DNA of 64,000 nucleotides, taken from positions 10,704,835-10,768,834 of the forward strand of contig OY821744.1 of assembly GCA_963682055.1 (NCBI GenBank), read 5' to 3'. Positions 1 to 11,477 of this stretch are shown here, piece by piece. The notes below the pieces were generated by a model. It was not told the origin of the DNA and searched no databases. It saw only the letters and a list, made by a program, of their open reading frames with translations. The translations under genes and the position numbers were made by a program. The DNA is from Primula veris (taxonomy: Eukaryota > Streptophyta > Magnoliopsida > Ericales > Primulaceae). The stretch's first letter is position 1; each line of letters begins with the position of its first letter.

Positions 1-339
1 TTTAACAATTCATATACATATTATTTGCATATTAAAATGCATGTATTTTCGTAAAAGTACAACTAAAATGGAATAAAATAGGAGTAATACCCTAACATAA
101 TTATACTCATTATAAAATAAGAAAGAGGGAGATTAGCTACCAGCCAATAGCTTGAAGGGAGTTGTAAGCGAAAAGATAGATGTTACAGAGTTTGACCATT
201 CTTTTATCAAGTGTTTTTTAAGGTCCTTTATAAATAACTGAATAACTGTATATGTATATATGTATATCATTCATTTTGAACAGATAAGATGAGACAATAG
301 ATCTTGACAAGTACTCCTAGTTTAACGGTGTTAGTTACT

Positions 340-1101
340 TTAATGGTCCCTTCAGTTTCAAATTGCTTTCCGTTTTCTTCGCTCAAAAAACTATATATTT
401 TTTCATAAACTTGGAATCTCCGTCAATTTAATCCGAAAAATTTATAAATTTATATTTTTAACATAAACAAATAGTTACATAGGCATATTGATACATATAA
501 ATAAAAAAATACATAGTTTATACATATATATAACGATATAGAAAAAAAAATCAAAATTTTTTGAATAAAAAATCAACTTACTTTTAAAAAAATCAACTTA
601 TTTTTAAAAAAAATCAACTTTTAAAAAAAATCAACTTTTAAAAAAATGACTTTTTTGAAAAATTAACTCTTTTTTTTGAAAAAAATTGCTTTTTTTGAAA
701 AAATTAACTTTAAAAAACACAAAAGAAGTTTCTTTTTTTTTGTAAAAAGGAACTTTTTTTTAAAATATTAACTCTTAAAAAAAATATTTTTATAAAAAAA
801 TTTAATTATTTTTAAAAAAATGCACTTAAAAAAGTGCATACCAATAATTGAAGTGCCTTTTAGAAGGTATGCACTTTTTGAAGTGCCTTTTTTTAAAAAC
901 AATTAACTTTTTTTTATAAAAATATTTTTTTTTAAAAGTTAATATTTTTAATAAAAAGTTACTTTTTAATAAAAAGCAACTTATGTTTTAAAAAAAAGTT
1001 AATTTTTTCAAAAAAAAGTTACTTTGTTAATTTTTCAAAAAAAAAGTTAGTTTTTTCAACAAAGTTAATTTTTTTTTTAAATTGATTTTTTTCTATATCG
1101 T

Positions 1102-1132
<31 letters not shown>

Positions 1133-1340
1133 TGTGTATTTTTTTATTTATTTTTATATATAAATATGTATATGTAACTATTTATTTATGTATATGTTAA
1201 AAATGTAAAATTATAAACTTTTCGTGTTAAATTCATATGTTTTATAAAATTTGGGACTAAAATATAATTTAAACTTAACTTCCATCCAATTAGATTGATG
1301 GAGATTCCAATTTAGGTAAAAATATATAGTTCGGTGGCTC
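340..1340. repeat. Large imperfect foldback (MITE-like) repeat
   Basis: The left arm (about 380-560) and right arm (about 1078-1340) are inverted copies. Both contain TATATCGTTATATATAT next to a run reading TGATTTTTTTCTATAT, and both contain GGAATCTCC further out. The centre near 853 holds a short perfect stem: AAGTGCATACC at about 833 and its complement at about 866. Between the arms lie A/T runs broken by AACTT or AAGTT steps. There is no coding capacity. It looks like a long hairpin MITE or foldback element, but I could not fix the ends or a target duplication by eye. Confidence 0.5.
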
Positions 1341-2337
1341 AATTCATATGTCAATGGTTTGGTCAACATTTTGCTATTGTATAGTAGTTGGGGTTACTAA
1401 ATCTATTTTTTCCCATTCTGCCTGTTATTTGCAAAATATGTGACTAATAGTTCCTGGAAAAAAAACACATGTTGCGAGTTCGGCTCGTAGATTATTGATT
1501 TTTTTTGAAAACCGTAACTTAACTTAAACAAACATGTTTGTTTTAGGTAATTTTGTAAATAATGCCATTTATGTTTAGATTGTGGAAAATCGGAAACGAA
1601 CTAGTTTTAGTCTTTTATAGTTCCAGACGAGATTCATCTAAATCGGTTGCAAATCACGAGAATCAACAAGATTGATTAGATTGTTCACGGATCTGCACAG
1701 TTTAAGTTTTAAATAAGTTAGTAGTATAATTGTATAAGAAATACCATATATTTTTTAAAATAAGGATATCTATTGTTTTACGTGGATTGAGATTATTTAT
1801 AGATAACAAATACGGGTTACTTTTAGAGTACTTGTTAGCCAAACTTAAATAATAAAGTAGATGACATGTGACAGAGTTTTTGAGATCGATTTGGTCGGAA
1901 AAGTCTGATTTGTGAAAAATGAACGAAGTATAATACTTAAATTGTTGATAAAATGCGATTTTTTTTTGACTTTTTTTTCCAAAAAATCAAACAATTTAAA
2001 AAAAATCAGAAAATGTATTAAATTATAAAACTTTGTCTTCACAGTTAGAATTTGAAATTAAAAAAGTCAACTTTTATATTTTTATATATTTTTTAAAAAT
2101 TAAATTAAATTGAGTTTGTAAATTAAAAAATAGATTTAAATTTAATAATCATTTTTGTCTTTTTTTGGAAAATTTCCAACCTTATTAAAAACTTTTTTGT
2201 GAAAAAAAAAATTATTCAAAATTTGAGTTTGGAATTTTCAGCACCTGTTTGTAACCAAGTTTATTTTTTTTAATATTTCTTAATTATTTTTTTTATTTTA
2301 TTAAAAAATATTTAAAAATCCATAATACATAAAAAAT
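1341..2337. other. AT-rich intergenic DNA
   Basis: Low-complexity A/T-rich sequence. The only long reading frame is a Phe/Lys-rich product of A/T runs with no recognisable domain. I see no gene here. Confidence 0.5.
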
Positions 2338-3328
2338 AAGGATAAATTAACAAAACATACTAATTTTTAAACTAAATTACAAAAAACATACCGTTACAAC
2401 TTTTCATTATAAAAAACATACCAAACAAATTTAAATTTAATGCTGTTTATTCTTTTCTTTATCTCTCTCATCTTACTATGTATCTCCCCATTCTTCTTTC
2501 TCACCAAATTTTCTTTTCTCTCATCAATTTTTCTCTTTATCTCTCTCTGATCTTATTCTCTCTCTCTCTTCCATTCTTCTATGTATCTTTCTTTAATATC
2601 ACACACTCTATCTCTCTTCCTTCCTCCACCACGAAAATCCATCACTAACTACCGAACACCATCTAGATTATATAGATATACATATACATATAAATACAGA
2701 TATATACATACGTAATACACAAATATTACATTATTTGATATCCCGTAATATATGAAAAATATATAAAATTGGTGAGATTGTTTTCGATTTATTGAGTTTT
2801 GAGACTATTGTAAACATTGTGAGTTTCAAGTTGAAAGAGAAGAATTCATATGTACAATATTGAGAGAAATTCATATGTAGGGTATGAAATTTTAAAATCA
2901 GGGTATAAAGTTTTGAAATTAAGATATGAAGTTTTGAAATTAGGGTATGAAGTTTTTGAAATTAGGGTATGAAATTTTGAAATTAGGATATGAAGTAAAT
3001 TAGGGTATGGCGTTTTATAATTAGCATATGCATATTTTGTGAGTTTTTAATCATTTTTAGAGAGAGATGGATGATTAGCACGCGTTAGAAAGAGGTGTGA
3101 TTATCCTGTGTTAGAGAGATAGGTGCGATTAGAGAGATATGTTAGGTTAGAGAGAGATGTTAGATTAGAGAGAGATGTTAGGTGAGAGATATATATATGT
3201 TAAGTTAGAGAGAGATTAGATTAAGAAATAATAAGTATATATAGGTATGTTTTTGATAATTTAAATTATTAGGGTATGTTTTTGTTAATATAATAAGGAT
3301 ATTATATGTTTTTGTTAATTGCCCCTAA
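2338..3328. mobile_element. Noncoding element, ACAAAAACATA-end family, copy A
   Basis: The left end reads TTAACAAAACATAC and the right end is the inverted form, ATGTTTTTGTTAATTG. The interior has a long C/T-rich tract (about 2450-2640), imperfect tandem GGGTATGAAGTTTTGAAATTA units (about 2880-3010), and AGAGAGATGTTAG repeats (about 3060-3220). The same order of parts recurs in the larger copy at 25626-27335, so this is a dispersed family. There is no coding region. The class is unknown; a nonautonomous TIR element is the best guess. Confidence 0.45.
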
Positions 3329-4278
3329 AAAGAATAACTTATAATTTTTGAAACTCCGTTTCTAACCTTCAAAACCAAGATTTATCATTTAATTCTATTT
3401 ATTAAGTTTGTTTTTTCTATTTCTTTTTCAAAAAAGTTAAAATCGCACTTATAGTTTCAAATTGTAACTAATAGGTACAAAATTGCAGTGGACTGAGAAA
3501 ATTTGCACACGAAAAAAAAACTTAATTAATTTTTCAAGAATTATGAAAAATATAATGTAGAGCCATGGAATAGATATAATAGGTAATAATTTCCAATGCA
3601 ATTGGTCAAAGCTTAATAATTAATATAATTTATCATATTGGGGGGAAGGGCATGATTTTATTAATTATTATGAAATAATTAAATTAATGCAAACAAGTAA
3701 TAAAATGTGTCGTTAGTCAAATATATATAATTTAATTTGTGATGTTAGACACACAAATTGTACACAACTCACACACTGTATACTCAATAAAATACATATT
3801 TATCCCTCAAAATATACATAAAATACAATTTATAATTTGATAAATTAAAATATAAATGTTTAACATAATAAAAACTCAAATAAAAATATAGTAGAACACT
3901 GGTTGAGTTTACTCTAAATTTAAATATTAATTAAAAATAATAAAAATTATTAAATTTAATATTACTAATATATATATATATATAACTCATACACATACAT
4001 GTATACTGGAGAGATAAAAATATATTTTTTAACAAAAATATATACATATAAAATACAATGTAAAGAAGTATGCAAACGATTGATAAAATGATATGTTTTT
4101 GTTAATATAATAGGGGTAATGTATGTTTTTATTAATTGCTCTTGATAAAATTATGTCAATTTTTTTTCTAATTTAATATGCATAATTTAGTACTCATCCT
4201 ATTATATTCCTGTTGAGGTTCACCCTCTACTAGAAAAAGGAAAGAAGTACTAAAACACTTTACAAATCATAATCCTAG
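3329..4278. other. AT-rich intergenic DNA with an element fragment
   Basis: No gene is seen. At about 4085-4140 there is a fragment (ATATGTTTTTGTTAATATAATAGGG) matching the right end of the family at 2338-3328. A TA microsatellite lies near 3968. Confidence 0.4.
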
Positions 4279-4378
4279 TCGGTTTAGTAGTCAGACTCGC
4301 CCTTAAACACTAACCTCTTTTCCTTATTTTCCACGTTTTAGTATTCACATATATCTTCCTCTATATATATTTATATAA
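4279..4378 (+). promoter_or_regulatory. Conserved promoter block of ZF1
   Basis: The block holds GACTCGCCCTTAAACACT (4294-4311), then TTTCCACGTTTTAGTATTCA with an ACGT core, then a TATA box (4362-4378). The same parts in the same order precede the other three zinc-finger genes in the window. The block ends about 80 bp before the start codon. Confidence 0.6.
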
Positions 4379-4456
4379 ACTCTGTATTTTTCTCCACCTC
4401 ACTACAAAATATAATATACTAAACTCCTATTACTAAACCCTATACCAATAACAATT

Positions 4457-5149
4457 ATGGACGTAGCAACAACCATGAGTACTACTCTACCTATGATTTC
4501 TACAAAGAGAAAGAGAGAAGACGATTCTGATAAAGATCGTATATACACTTGCAAGACATGTAACAAGGAGTTCTTTTCGTTCCAAGCCTTGGGTGGTCAC
4601 CGTGCAGCACACAACAACCGTATCAAGAACGAAGATGACATGGCATTGGGAACCGTATCTAAGAAACCGCATAAATGTTTGCATTGTTCCGAAAGGTTCG
4701 TATCTGGTCAGGCCTTGGGTGGTCATGTGAGGAAGCATCGCGAAGTCATGGAAGAAAAGGCAAAAACTGATGTGTTGCCAAAGCGCAAAATTCTTTCGGA
4801 GTTTTGCAGAGAAGATAAGTCGTTGCGAATGGCGGATACAGACTTGGTCAAGAAACGGGAGATGTTTGTGGGAGAAGGATCAAAGCAGAAAACAACTATA
4901 GAAAATTTTAAAGATAAAGCGCTACGATTATTGGCTGATCCTGACTCGGTCTTGAAAAGTGGTAGGACTTTTGAGAAGAAATTTGTTGAAGAAGAACCTA
5001 GGTGTAATTGCAGGTCAAGGCTGGTGACTAGGGATTTTTTCTCGATGGAACCGCTATGCGTTAAAAAGACACCGGTGGTGACGGAACCGTTTTTAGAGGA
5101 GCACAGATCATGGCTGGAATTGAAGTTGGGACCTCCTGGTGGTGATTAA
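4457..5149 (+). CDS. C2H2 zinc-finger protein (ZAT-like), ZF1
   Basis: An intronless 230-residue protein of the plant two-finger (C1-2i) family. Such proteins are nuclear DNA-binding regulators, usually repressors in stress responses. Finger 1 has C32, C35, H48, H52; finger 2 has C74, C77, H90, H94. Both carry the plant QALGGH signature. A basic KRKR patch (17-20) is a likely nuclear signal. LELKL at 220-224 fits the LxLxL EAR repression motif. The start is the first ATG after the TATA box and matches the paralogues. It is the most diverged of the four: it lacks their internal LDLVL motif and their ELRMGY-type end. Family assignment is firm; target and stress role are inferred. Confidence 0.93.
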   Translation: MDVATTMSTTLPMISTKRKREDDSDKDRIYTCKTCNKEFFSFQALGGHRAAHNNRIKNEDDMALGTVSKKPHKCLHCSERFVSGQALGGHVRKHREVMEEKAKTDVLPKRKILSEFCREDKSLRMADTDLVKKREMFVGEGSKQKTTIENFKDKALRLLADPDSVLKSGRTFEKKFVEEEPRCNCRSRLVTRDFFSMEPLCVKKTPVVTEPFLEEHRSWLELKLGPPGGD

Positions 5150-7355
5150 ATCTTTTTTTTTTTGGGATAATTATGAGGCTTAAAGAGATGGAGTAATTAA
5201 CCTACTAGGAGTAGCTAGAACCCGCTAGAAATAACTTAGATATATGGTTCAAGTCTTGTTAAAAAGAGTAGGGGTGAAATCCACCGATTCTCTTTAATAA
5301 AAATTTTAAAGAAAACAAAAGAGATGGAGTAATTAGCTCTGGCATGTGATATTAGTAGCATGTATAGTCTGACTCTTTTGTTAAGTATGTTGGAATTTAA
5401 TTTGGTTTGACATTGTTGCCTCTCTGTTTTTTTATGTTATTCTAGAGTTTCTTGATTATATTTTATGGTTCACAGGTTCTTAATTAATCTAGCAAGTTCT
5501 TGGTTATTATAGTAGATTTGTTCACGCCTTCTTGATTATGAAGTTTTTTATTTGATAATCCAGCTTTTTTAAGCTCAGTGTTTCCGTTTTCACAATAAAT
5601 TTTGATGATGATGATGTGTTAAAGGAGAGTTGTGGTAATTATTTCTGTTTTGCAGTTTAAACATATTTTATATTTACAGATGTGTTGTATATGGCTATGT
5701 TTTACAGTCTACACACGTTGATCTATTAGTATAGTAGTATTGCATTCTGAATTGTTGGTAGCTTGCTTATATGTTTTGTTTGGCAGCAGCAGAATCATTC
5801 TTGGCACCGTATTAGAGTAGGTTATTGCTTGCTTGTTTATTTATTTTTTGCAAATTGCCATTCTATTCATGTATCTAATAATATAATTGGCTAGTACTTG
5901 TTGAGTATTCACGTAAGTCAAGGAAGTTTTTTTTTAAAATAAAGAATCATTGATTATTACATAAAAATATAGTTAGTTTTCAATAAAGTAGCATAATGTA
6001 ATAATTGTTTTAAAGATTGATATATATACTATATGATGTTTTCTTTTTACTTCTTGTTTCTAACTTAGATGAATGCTACATTGTATACCAAATCTTAAAT
6101 AATACTTAATGATATGGATTTTTGAAATTAAATATGTTTTATGAACTAATCAATGATTTTCTCATCCAGTTATTCAAATACATAGTCATTGAGGCCTCTT
6201 TCTAACCAGAATCCCCAATTTTTACCCACAATGTGTAGTCGTCGCAGTTGGGGCCGGGGATTGACAGCGGCATCCAAGCCCCCGGGCATCTGGCACCACT
6301 GTTTCCTTATATCCTCTCCCATCTTCAAATCATCTTAGTTTGTTTCTCACCTCTTCATCGGTTCTTTCCATCCTCTCTGCTTGCTCATTTTTCTCGTGGT
6401 TCTTTGCTCCTTGCATTCTCTTTCTCTTCGCTCCTCTTTGTCTTTCAGTTTCTCTTCTCATCCCCACCCTGCTCTTCAACTCTTAAAACCCCCTTCATCA
6501 CATGTTCCTTTCATCTCTCCTGATTCCCCAATTATCTCTCTTTAAAATCTAATTGAGTACCAAAAGATCCGCCTTAATTTGTTAATTTACTTTAGCAAGT
6601 AAAGTCTCAGCTTGAGTCGGTACGGGTACAACAACCATGATTTTTGGTTAGGAACGTAGGCCTTTTCTTCTTTTTCCGATCACGTGTGCCGAATAGATTG
6701 GGTAAATAAGTGTGCTAACACTTCGATTACAACTGCAACACCTGAATGGGGTGGATACCTTTTGATCTCCTCTGCCCTTGTTTTTATTTTGGTCTGGCAT
6801 GACTCCTATGTCTTGATGTGAGTTAAGTATTGACACGACTTAATTACCTGATTTAAACGATTGACTAATTTGAACTATCCGAGCGATGAGTTGTTCGCAC
6901 CGCAACTGTGTTTTCTTTGAGCTAGTTTGTGTTGAGTAATCTAATATTGTACTTCTATAGTTTAGTTGGTGGATTTTTTGAATTATCGACTTTGTATTAT
7001 TCTATATTTTACTTAACTCGTTAGATTATGTTTCAAGAAAATATGAGATACTAAACTATGCATTCCGCTCATTATCTTAATAATAATGACCATGTTTCTC
7101 CAAAGAAAAAAGTGTAGCTCTCATAAAATAATTACCATATAAAGCTATATTTTCAAAACGGTTTTTTAATAAGCACCGTATAGACAAGGGAAGTAACTAT
7201 GTAAACATGAAAAAGGCAATTAACACCTCACATTTTGATAAAAATGAATGAAAACTAAAAAAAAATCTATATATATATTAATTAAAAATCTTCAGAAAAT
7301 GGCGTTTTGGCCCCTTATATATTATGAAAAAAACATTAAGTGTTAAAAAAGTATA
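5150..7355. other. Intergenic DNA after ZF1
   Basis: Mostly AT-rich with no recognisable gene. A less AT-rich stretch near 6190-6530 gives a Ser/Leu/Phe-rich frame of 91 codons without any domain; I do not call it. No RABE-like exon follows ZF1, unlike ZF2 and ZF3. Confidence 0.45.
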
Positions 7356-7591
7356 CTCGGTCCGTTCTCATTTAACTGTTTACTACAAAAGTACGTGCAA
7401 TATTAACCGGCTTATAACTTGTATCAAAATTGTCAAAATAATTTTTTTTTAAATCTAATAATAAAATTTAATATTTGAACTATACGATCGACTTTTAAAA
7501 AATTTCATTCCGACAATTTTGATACAAGTTTTTAACAGTTAAAATTGTATATAATTTCGTAGTGAAAAATTAAATATAAACAGAGAGGATG
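7356..7591. mobile_element. Stowaway-like MITE (diverged)
   Basis: It starts CTCGGTCCGTTCTCATTTAA and ends in a diverged inverted form, CAGAGAGGATG. TA dinucleotides flank both ends, as for Tc1/mariner-type MITEs. An inner inverted pair (CTTGTATCAAAATTGTC and its complement) closes a hairpin. Confidence 0.45.
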
Positions 7592-7768
7592 TATAAAATA
7601 TGGGTTTTTCCTATTCGAACTTAGTTATTCACAAATTTGAGTTTGATTTACTAATATTCTTTAATAAGTAAATCTTTTAACAATCTATCAAATAATTACA
7701 TATTAATTACCCAAATAATCGAAGTTAACCCCACTAGTCAACCCCTAGTAAAAAAAGGAAATAATAAT

Positions 7769-7881
7769 ATCTCAAGAGTCGGTTTAGTACTTAGACTCGC
7801 CCTTAAACACTTGGTACTAATTCCTTTCTCTCCACGTTTTCTGATTCACATTCGGAGTATAAATCTTCCTCTATATATATA
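7769..7881 (+). promoter_or_regulatory. Conserved promoter block of ZF2
   Basis: The block contains GACTCGCCCTTAAACACT (7794-7811), CTCCACGTTTTCTGATTCAC, and a TATA box at about 7872-7881. It is almost identical to the ZF3 block. The motif ends 239 bp before the ATG. Confidence 0.6.
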
Positions 7882-8049
7882 CATACATATACATACTCTC
7901 TCTATCTTTTCCCACAAATAAATTAACCCCATTACAAATCAAAGCACAAAAAAACCCTACATAGACAACTATACTAATAAACTCTTATTCTAAAAACTTA
8001 CCCATAACAAATTAAATTACCAGTTACAACTATAGTAACAAAAACAAAC

Positions 8050-8718
8050 ATGATAGCCACACCACTGAGTAGCATGCCCATGTTTTCTATGAAGCGAAAG
8101 AGCGAATACGATAGGGACGAAAAAGATCGTATATATACTTGTAAGACATGTAACAAGGAGTTCTCTTCTTTCCAGGCCTTGGGTGGTCACCGTGCAGCAC
8201 ATAGCAACCGTATCAAGAACGATGCTGACATGGCAAATAAGTCGCATACTTGTCAGTACTGTTTCGAGAAGTTTGTTTCTGGGCAGGCATTGGGTGGTCA
8301 CATGAGGAAGCATCGTGACGTCATGGAAGAAAAGGCGAAACCCTATTCGTTAAAGAAGAGTAAAAATACAGAAAGTTTTCAAGAAGATGAAAAGCTACAG
8401 TTATCTGATTCTGATCTTGATTTGGTTTTGAGGATTGAACCGATTCGTAGCATCTCACCTGGGTCGCCAAGCAGCGAGGTTCTTGATATGGAAAGTGGTA
8501 AAGAAAACAAATCGCTGCAATTGGTGGAATCGGACAGGGAAAGTGATCCAGTTCGTAAAGATGATTATGTGGGCGAAGAATGCAGTTCTGCCTTGAAAGT
8601 GGTTTATATAGATTTTTTCTCGAAAAAGTATGATCAGGTTGAGGACGACTTACCAGTGGAGATTGTACCGGTCTTGGAAGATGACGATTCTTTGTTGGAA
8701 TTGAGAATGGGGTACTAG
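8050..8718 (+). CDS. C2H2 zinc-finger protein (ZAT-like), ZF2
   Basis: Intronless, 222 residues. Finger 1 uses C31, C34, H47, H51 and finger 2 uses C68, C71, H84, H88, each with QALGGH, the family's DNA-contact signature. KRK at 15-17 is a likely nuclear signal. LDLVL at 123-127 fits the LxLxL EAR repression motif; the C-terminal LELRM is a degenerate version. The middle and end are acidic. ZF3 is a very close tandem copy, promoter and 3' flank included, so the pair arose recently. Likely a nuclear transcriptional repressor; the targets cannot be told. Confidence 0.93.
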   Translation: MIATPLSSMPMFSMKRKSEYDRDEKDRIYTCKTCNKEFSSFQALGGHRAAHSNRIKNDADMANKSHTCQYCFEKFVSGQALGGHMRKHRDVMEEKAKPYSLKKSKNTESFQEDEKLQLSDSDLDLVLRIEPIRSISPGSPSSEVLDMESGKENKSLQLVESDRESDPVRKDDYVGEECSSALKVVYIDFFSKKYDQVEDDLPVEIVPVLEDDDSLLELRMGY

Positions 8719-9720
8719 ATTACGGCAAAGATTGGTGATGAATTGGTTTATTGAGATGTAGTATCTTGTTCTGTTTTTTGCAGTTTAGAGGCCTAATTAG
8801 TAGCTAATATTAGTAGTAAGTTCGGGTGTTCATATCTTGGTGCTTATTGGAACCAGTGCTTAAAAGAGTATGTTTTGGTAGGAATTAAACTTGGGTTTTT
8901 TTTGTCATAGTAATTGTGATAAGTCTATTATGATTTACTTTTTACTGTTTACGTACTTGGATCTTGATATTGATTCTATATATTTGATTATTGCTTAATC
9001 AGTAATTGGTAGTAGCTTATTGTTTAATTGTGATAAAGCTGTTATGATTTTCTTAAACTGTTTACTACGTTCTTGGATCTTGATATTATTTGCTTATTCA
9101 CTACTCAGTAGGAGCTTATTGTTTAATCTAGTCTCTTTTTATTTAGCTGATTGCCGTTGAAAAGAGTTTGGAAGTACTAGTAATTGCTGTTGTTTGTTTT
9201 ATTTAAGTTCTGCAATATGTCCAAAGCATATCGACTTAACTCCTAGATTAATTTGAGATTGTAGGCTTATTCTGATAAATCACGCTTATACAATTTGTTT
9301 GATTTTTAACACGAAGTGGGTTGTAGATGAGGCTGCCGGCTCTCCCAGTAACTAAATTGTACGTTTAATCCCGAGCAATATAAAGTGCTTTCTTCGAATC
9401 CTAGTTAAAAGTTTGGCTGCTTTTTATAGATTTCTAAATAGTTTTCTCAAGACAATGCAACTGAATGCAGAATGTAATAAAGCAAGAATTTAAAGTTTGG
9501 CAGTCTGCTGAGTGCTGATGATATTATTTATGATTCAATCGACAAGATATGCTATATTTCTCAGCTGGAGATATCACAACCACAAAGAACTTAATACGGA
9601 GTATATCGATAAGCAAGCGAGAGGCATCTGAATAATAGGGATTCTATCTTTCACATTACAACTTGAATTTTAAAACAAATCATCACCAATTCGAAATTGC
9701 AAAACCAATCAATTTCCCAT
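8719..9720. other. Duplicated 3' flank of ZF2
   Basis: No gene. The stretch is homologous to the DNA after ZF3 (12108 onward) and, inverted, to the DNA after ZF4 (about 58690-59468). Shared landmarks are GAAAAGAGTTTGGAAGTACT and GATGAGGCTG followed by GGCTCTCC. Confidence 0.6.
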
Positions 9721-9807
9721 AACACCAGACCCCTTACAAATAAATTTCTTCCTTTTCAACTCCAATCTGTCGCGTTCCACCATTCACCATTGTTTATTTC
9801 GTGGTTA

Positions 9808-9885
9808 TTAGCCGCAACAAGCTGATTTGGGTGCAAGGTGGCCGCCTTCAGATGCATCGGGCTGATTGATTCTGATAGTTGGAGC
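9808..9885 (-). pseudogene. Orphan last exon of RABE GTPase
   Basis: On the minus strand a TTTTGCAG acceptor is followed by 78 bases encoding APTIRINQPDASEGG, then HLAPKSACCG and a stop. This matches exon 8 of the intact RABE gene (13863-13940) in length and frame, with a few replacements. Homology runs on into the neighbouring intron to about 9963 and then stops. No other RABE exon lies upstream. It is a truncated copy carried along by the zinc-finger duplication, although its coding frame and prenylation cysteines are intact. Confidence 0.85.
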
Positions 9886-10220
9886 CTGCAAAACATAACA
9901 GAAGTTTCCAACATTAAGTTTAATAAATTATTTCCAGGAACTTGTTCCTCATCAAGAAAAAATATATCGAGTCAAACTCTATCCTGAGGTGCCGGGAAAT
10001 CTTAATTGTGCCCTGATTAAATGCCCAAATGGTTGCAGGATTATCTCGTCTCCCGCCTAATCCATATTTTTGTTTCTTATTAACAAGGAATTGTGCATAG
10101 TAGCTTATATATAGGTTCAAAACAATAATTACTGTATAATGATATATTTTCAAAAGAATTCCTTAATCAGGTAGTTGACTAAATAACCGTTTTCAAATAC
10201 AATCTTAGTTGATTTACTAA

Positions 10221-10723
10221 GGGTCCATTTGACAACAGGTTTTTAACTTATTTTTTGATTTTTGATTTTTAAAATATGTCGGTGTTTACTCAGATTGTTT
10301 AGATTTTAAACAAGCAGATTTTTATATTAAGAAAGCTAAAAAATAAAAAATATGGATTTTAAGTGAAATTTTGAAACATTTTTTAAAACTTATTTTGGAC
10401 TGGAAAATCATACATAAGACTCTTTAATAAGCAAATATTTTGTCAATCTATGAAATAAATACGTATTAATTACCAAAATAATCTTACTGTCGAAATTCAC
10501 TATTAAAAAAAGGAAATAAGTTTACTTTTAGTGATTAGTCACATTCTATTAGAAAGTTAAAAAAAAAATATTAATGTGAAAAAACTAGAAAATTCCATAA
10601 ATTCCTAACTTCTCTGTTGAGATATTTTCATTATCTTTTTTGACTAAAACTAGTTTTTCAAAAGTTAAAAAATCTGGCATATCAAACACTTAAGCCAAAA
10701 AAGCTTAAGTTGTTGCCAAACAA
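10221..10723. mobile_element. hAT-like nonautonomous element (tentative)
   Basis: The left end GGGTCCATTTGACAAC and the right end GTTGCCAAACA form an inverted pair of the kind seen in hAT-type MITEs. A related end, GTTGTCAAACGGACCCT, occurs upstream of ZF4 at about 61481. Noncoding. The ends are approximate. Another copy of the zinc-finger upstream sequence (about 10420-10500) sits inside. Confidence 0.35.
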
Positions 10724-10804
10724 GTTTTCAAGTACAATTTTAGTTGATGTACAGTATAAGATTCTTTAATAATTAAGCAAATCTTTTGTCAATATATCAA
10801 ATAA

Positions 10805-11122
10805 GAGAGAGGTTATATGTATATCAATTTGAATTTTTTTTTTGAAAAAACGCTTCAAATCAAGATTTGATTAATTTAAATCTCCACGGTTTCACGATAG
10901 AAACACAAATATGCGTATTGTTTTTTTTTCGAGATGTATAATGACATGTTTTGAAAATTACGATAAAATTTAAAAATTACGATAAAATTTAAAAATTTAA
11001 AACATGTCATTATACATGTATTTTTGTTCCCGTTGTGAAACCATTGACATTATCTTGATTTGAAATGTTTTTAAAAAAAATATATCCAAATGGATATCTA
11101 ATTTGATGTACATATAACCTCC
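10805..11122. mobile_element. Mutator-type MITE with 10-bp target duplication
   Basis: The element begins GAGAGAGGTTATATGTA and ends with the inverted TACATATAACCTCC. TATCAAATAA flanks it on both sides (10795-10804 and 11123-11132). The matching DNA upstream of ZF2 (near 7690) and of ZF4 (near 61270) has a single TATCAAATAA and no insert, so those copies show the empty site. A duplication of 9-10 bp is typical of Mutator-like elements. It inserted after ZF3 split from its paralogues. Confidence 0.7.
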
Positions 11123-11210
11123 TATCAAATAAATTCTTATTAATAACACAAATAATATTTATTAATACCGAAGTTCAGCCACTATAAAAAAAAGAAAAGG
11201 AAATAACTTG

Positions 11211-11305
11211 GTACTCCGACTCGCCCTTAAACACTTGGTACTAATTCCTTTCTCTCCACGTTTTCTGATTCACATTCGGAGTATAAATCTTCCTCTATAT
11301 ATATA
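11211..11305 (+). promoter_or_regulatory. Conserved promoter block of ZF3
   Basis: It contains GACTCGCCCTTAAACACT (11218-11235), the same CTCCACGTTTTCTGATTCAC segment and a TATA box at about 11296-11304. The motif ends 243 bp before the ATG. The block is nearly identical to that of ZF2. Confidence 0.6.
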
Positions 11306-11477
11306 CATACATATACATACTCTCTCTATCTTTCCCCACAACTAAATTAATTAACCCCATTACAAATCAAAGCAAAAAAAAACCCTACATACACAACTAT
11401 ACTAATAAACTCTTATTCTAAAAACTTACCCATAACAAATTGAATTACCAGTTACAACTATAGTAACAAAAACAAAC

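Noticed and set aside
6248..6523. 91-codon Ser/Phe/Leu-rich frame in a less AT-rich patch
   Set aside because: No domain, no start context, no paralogue after the other zinc-finger genes.
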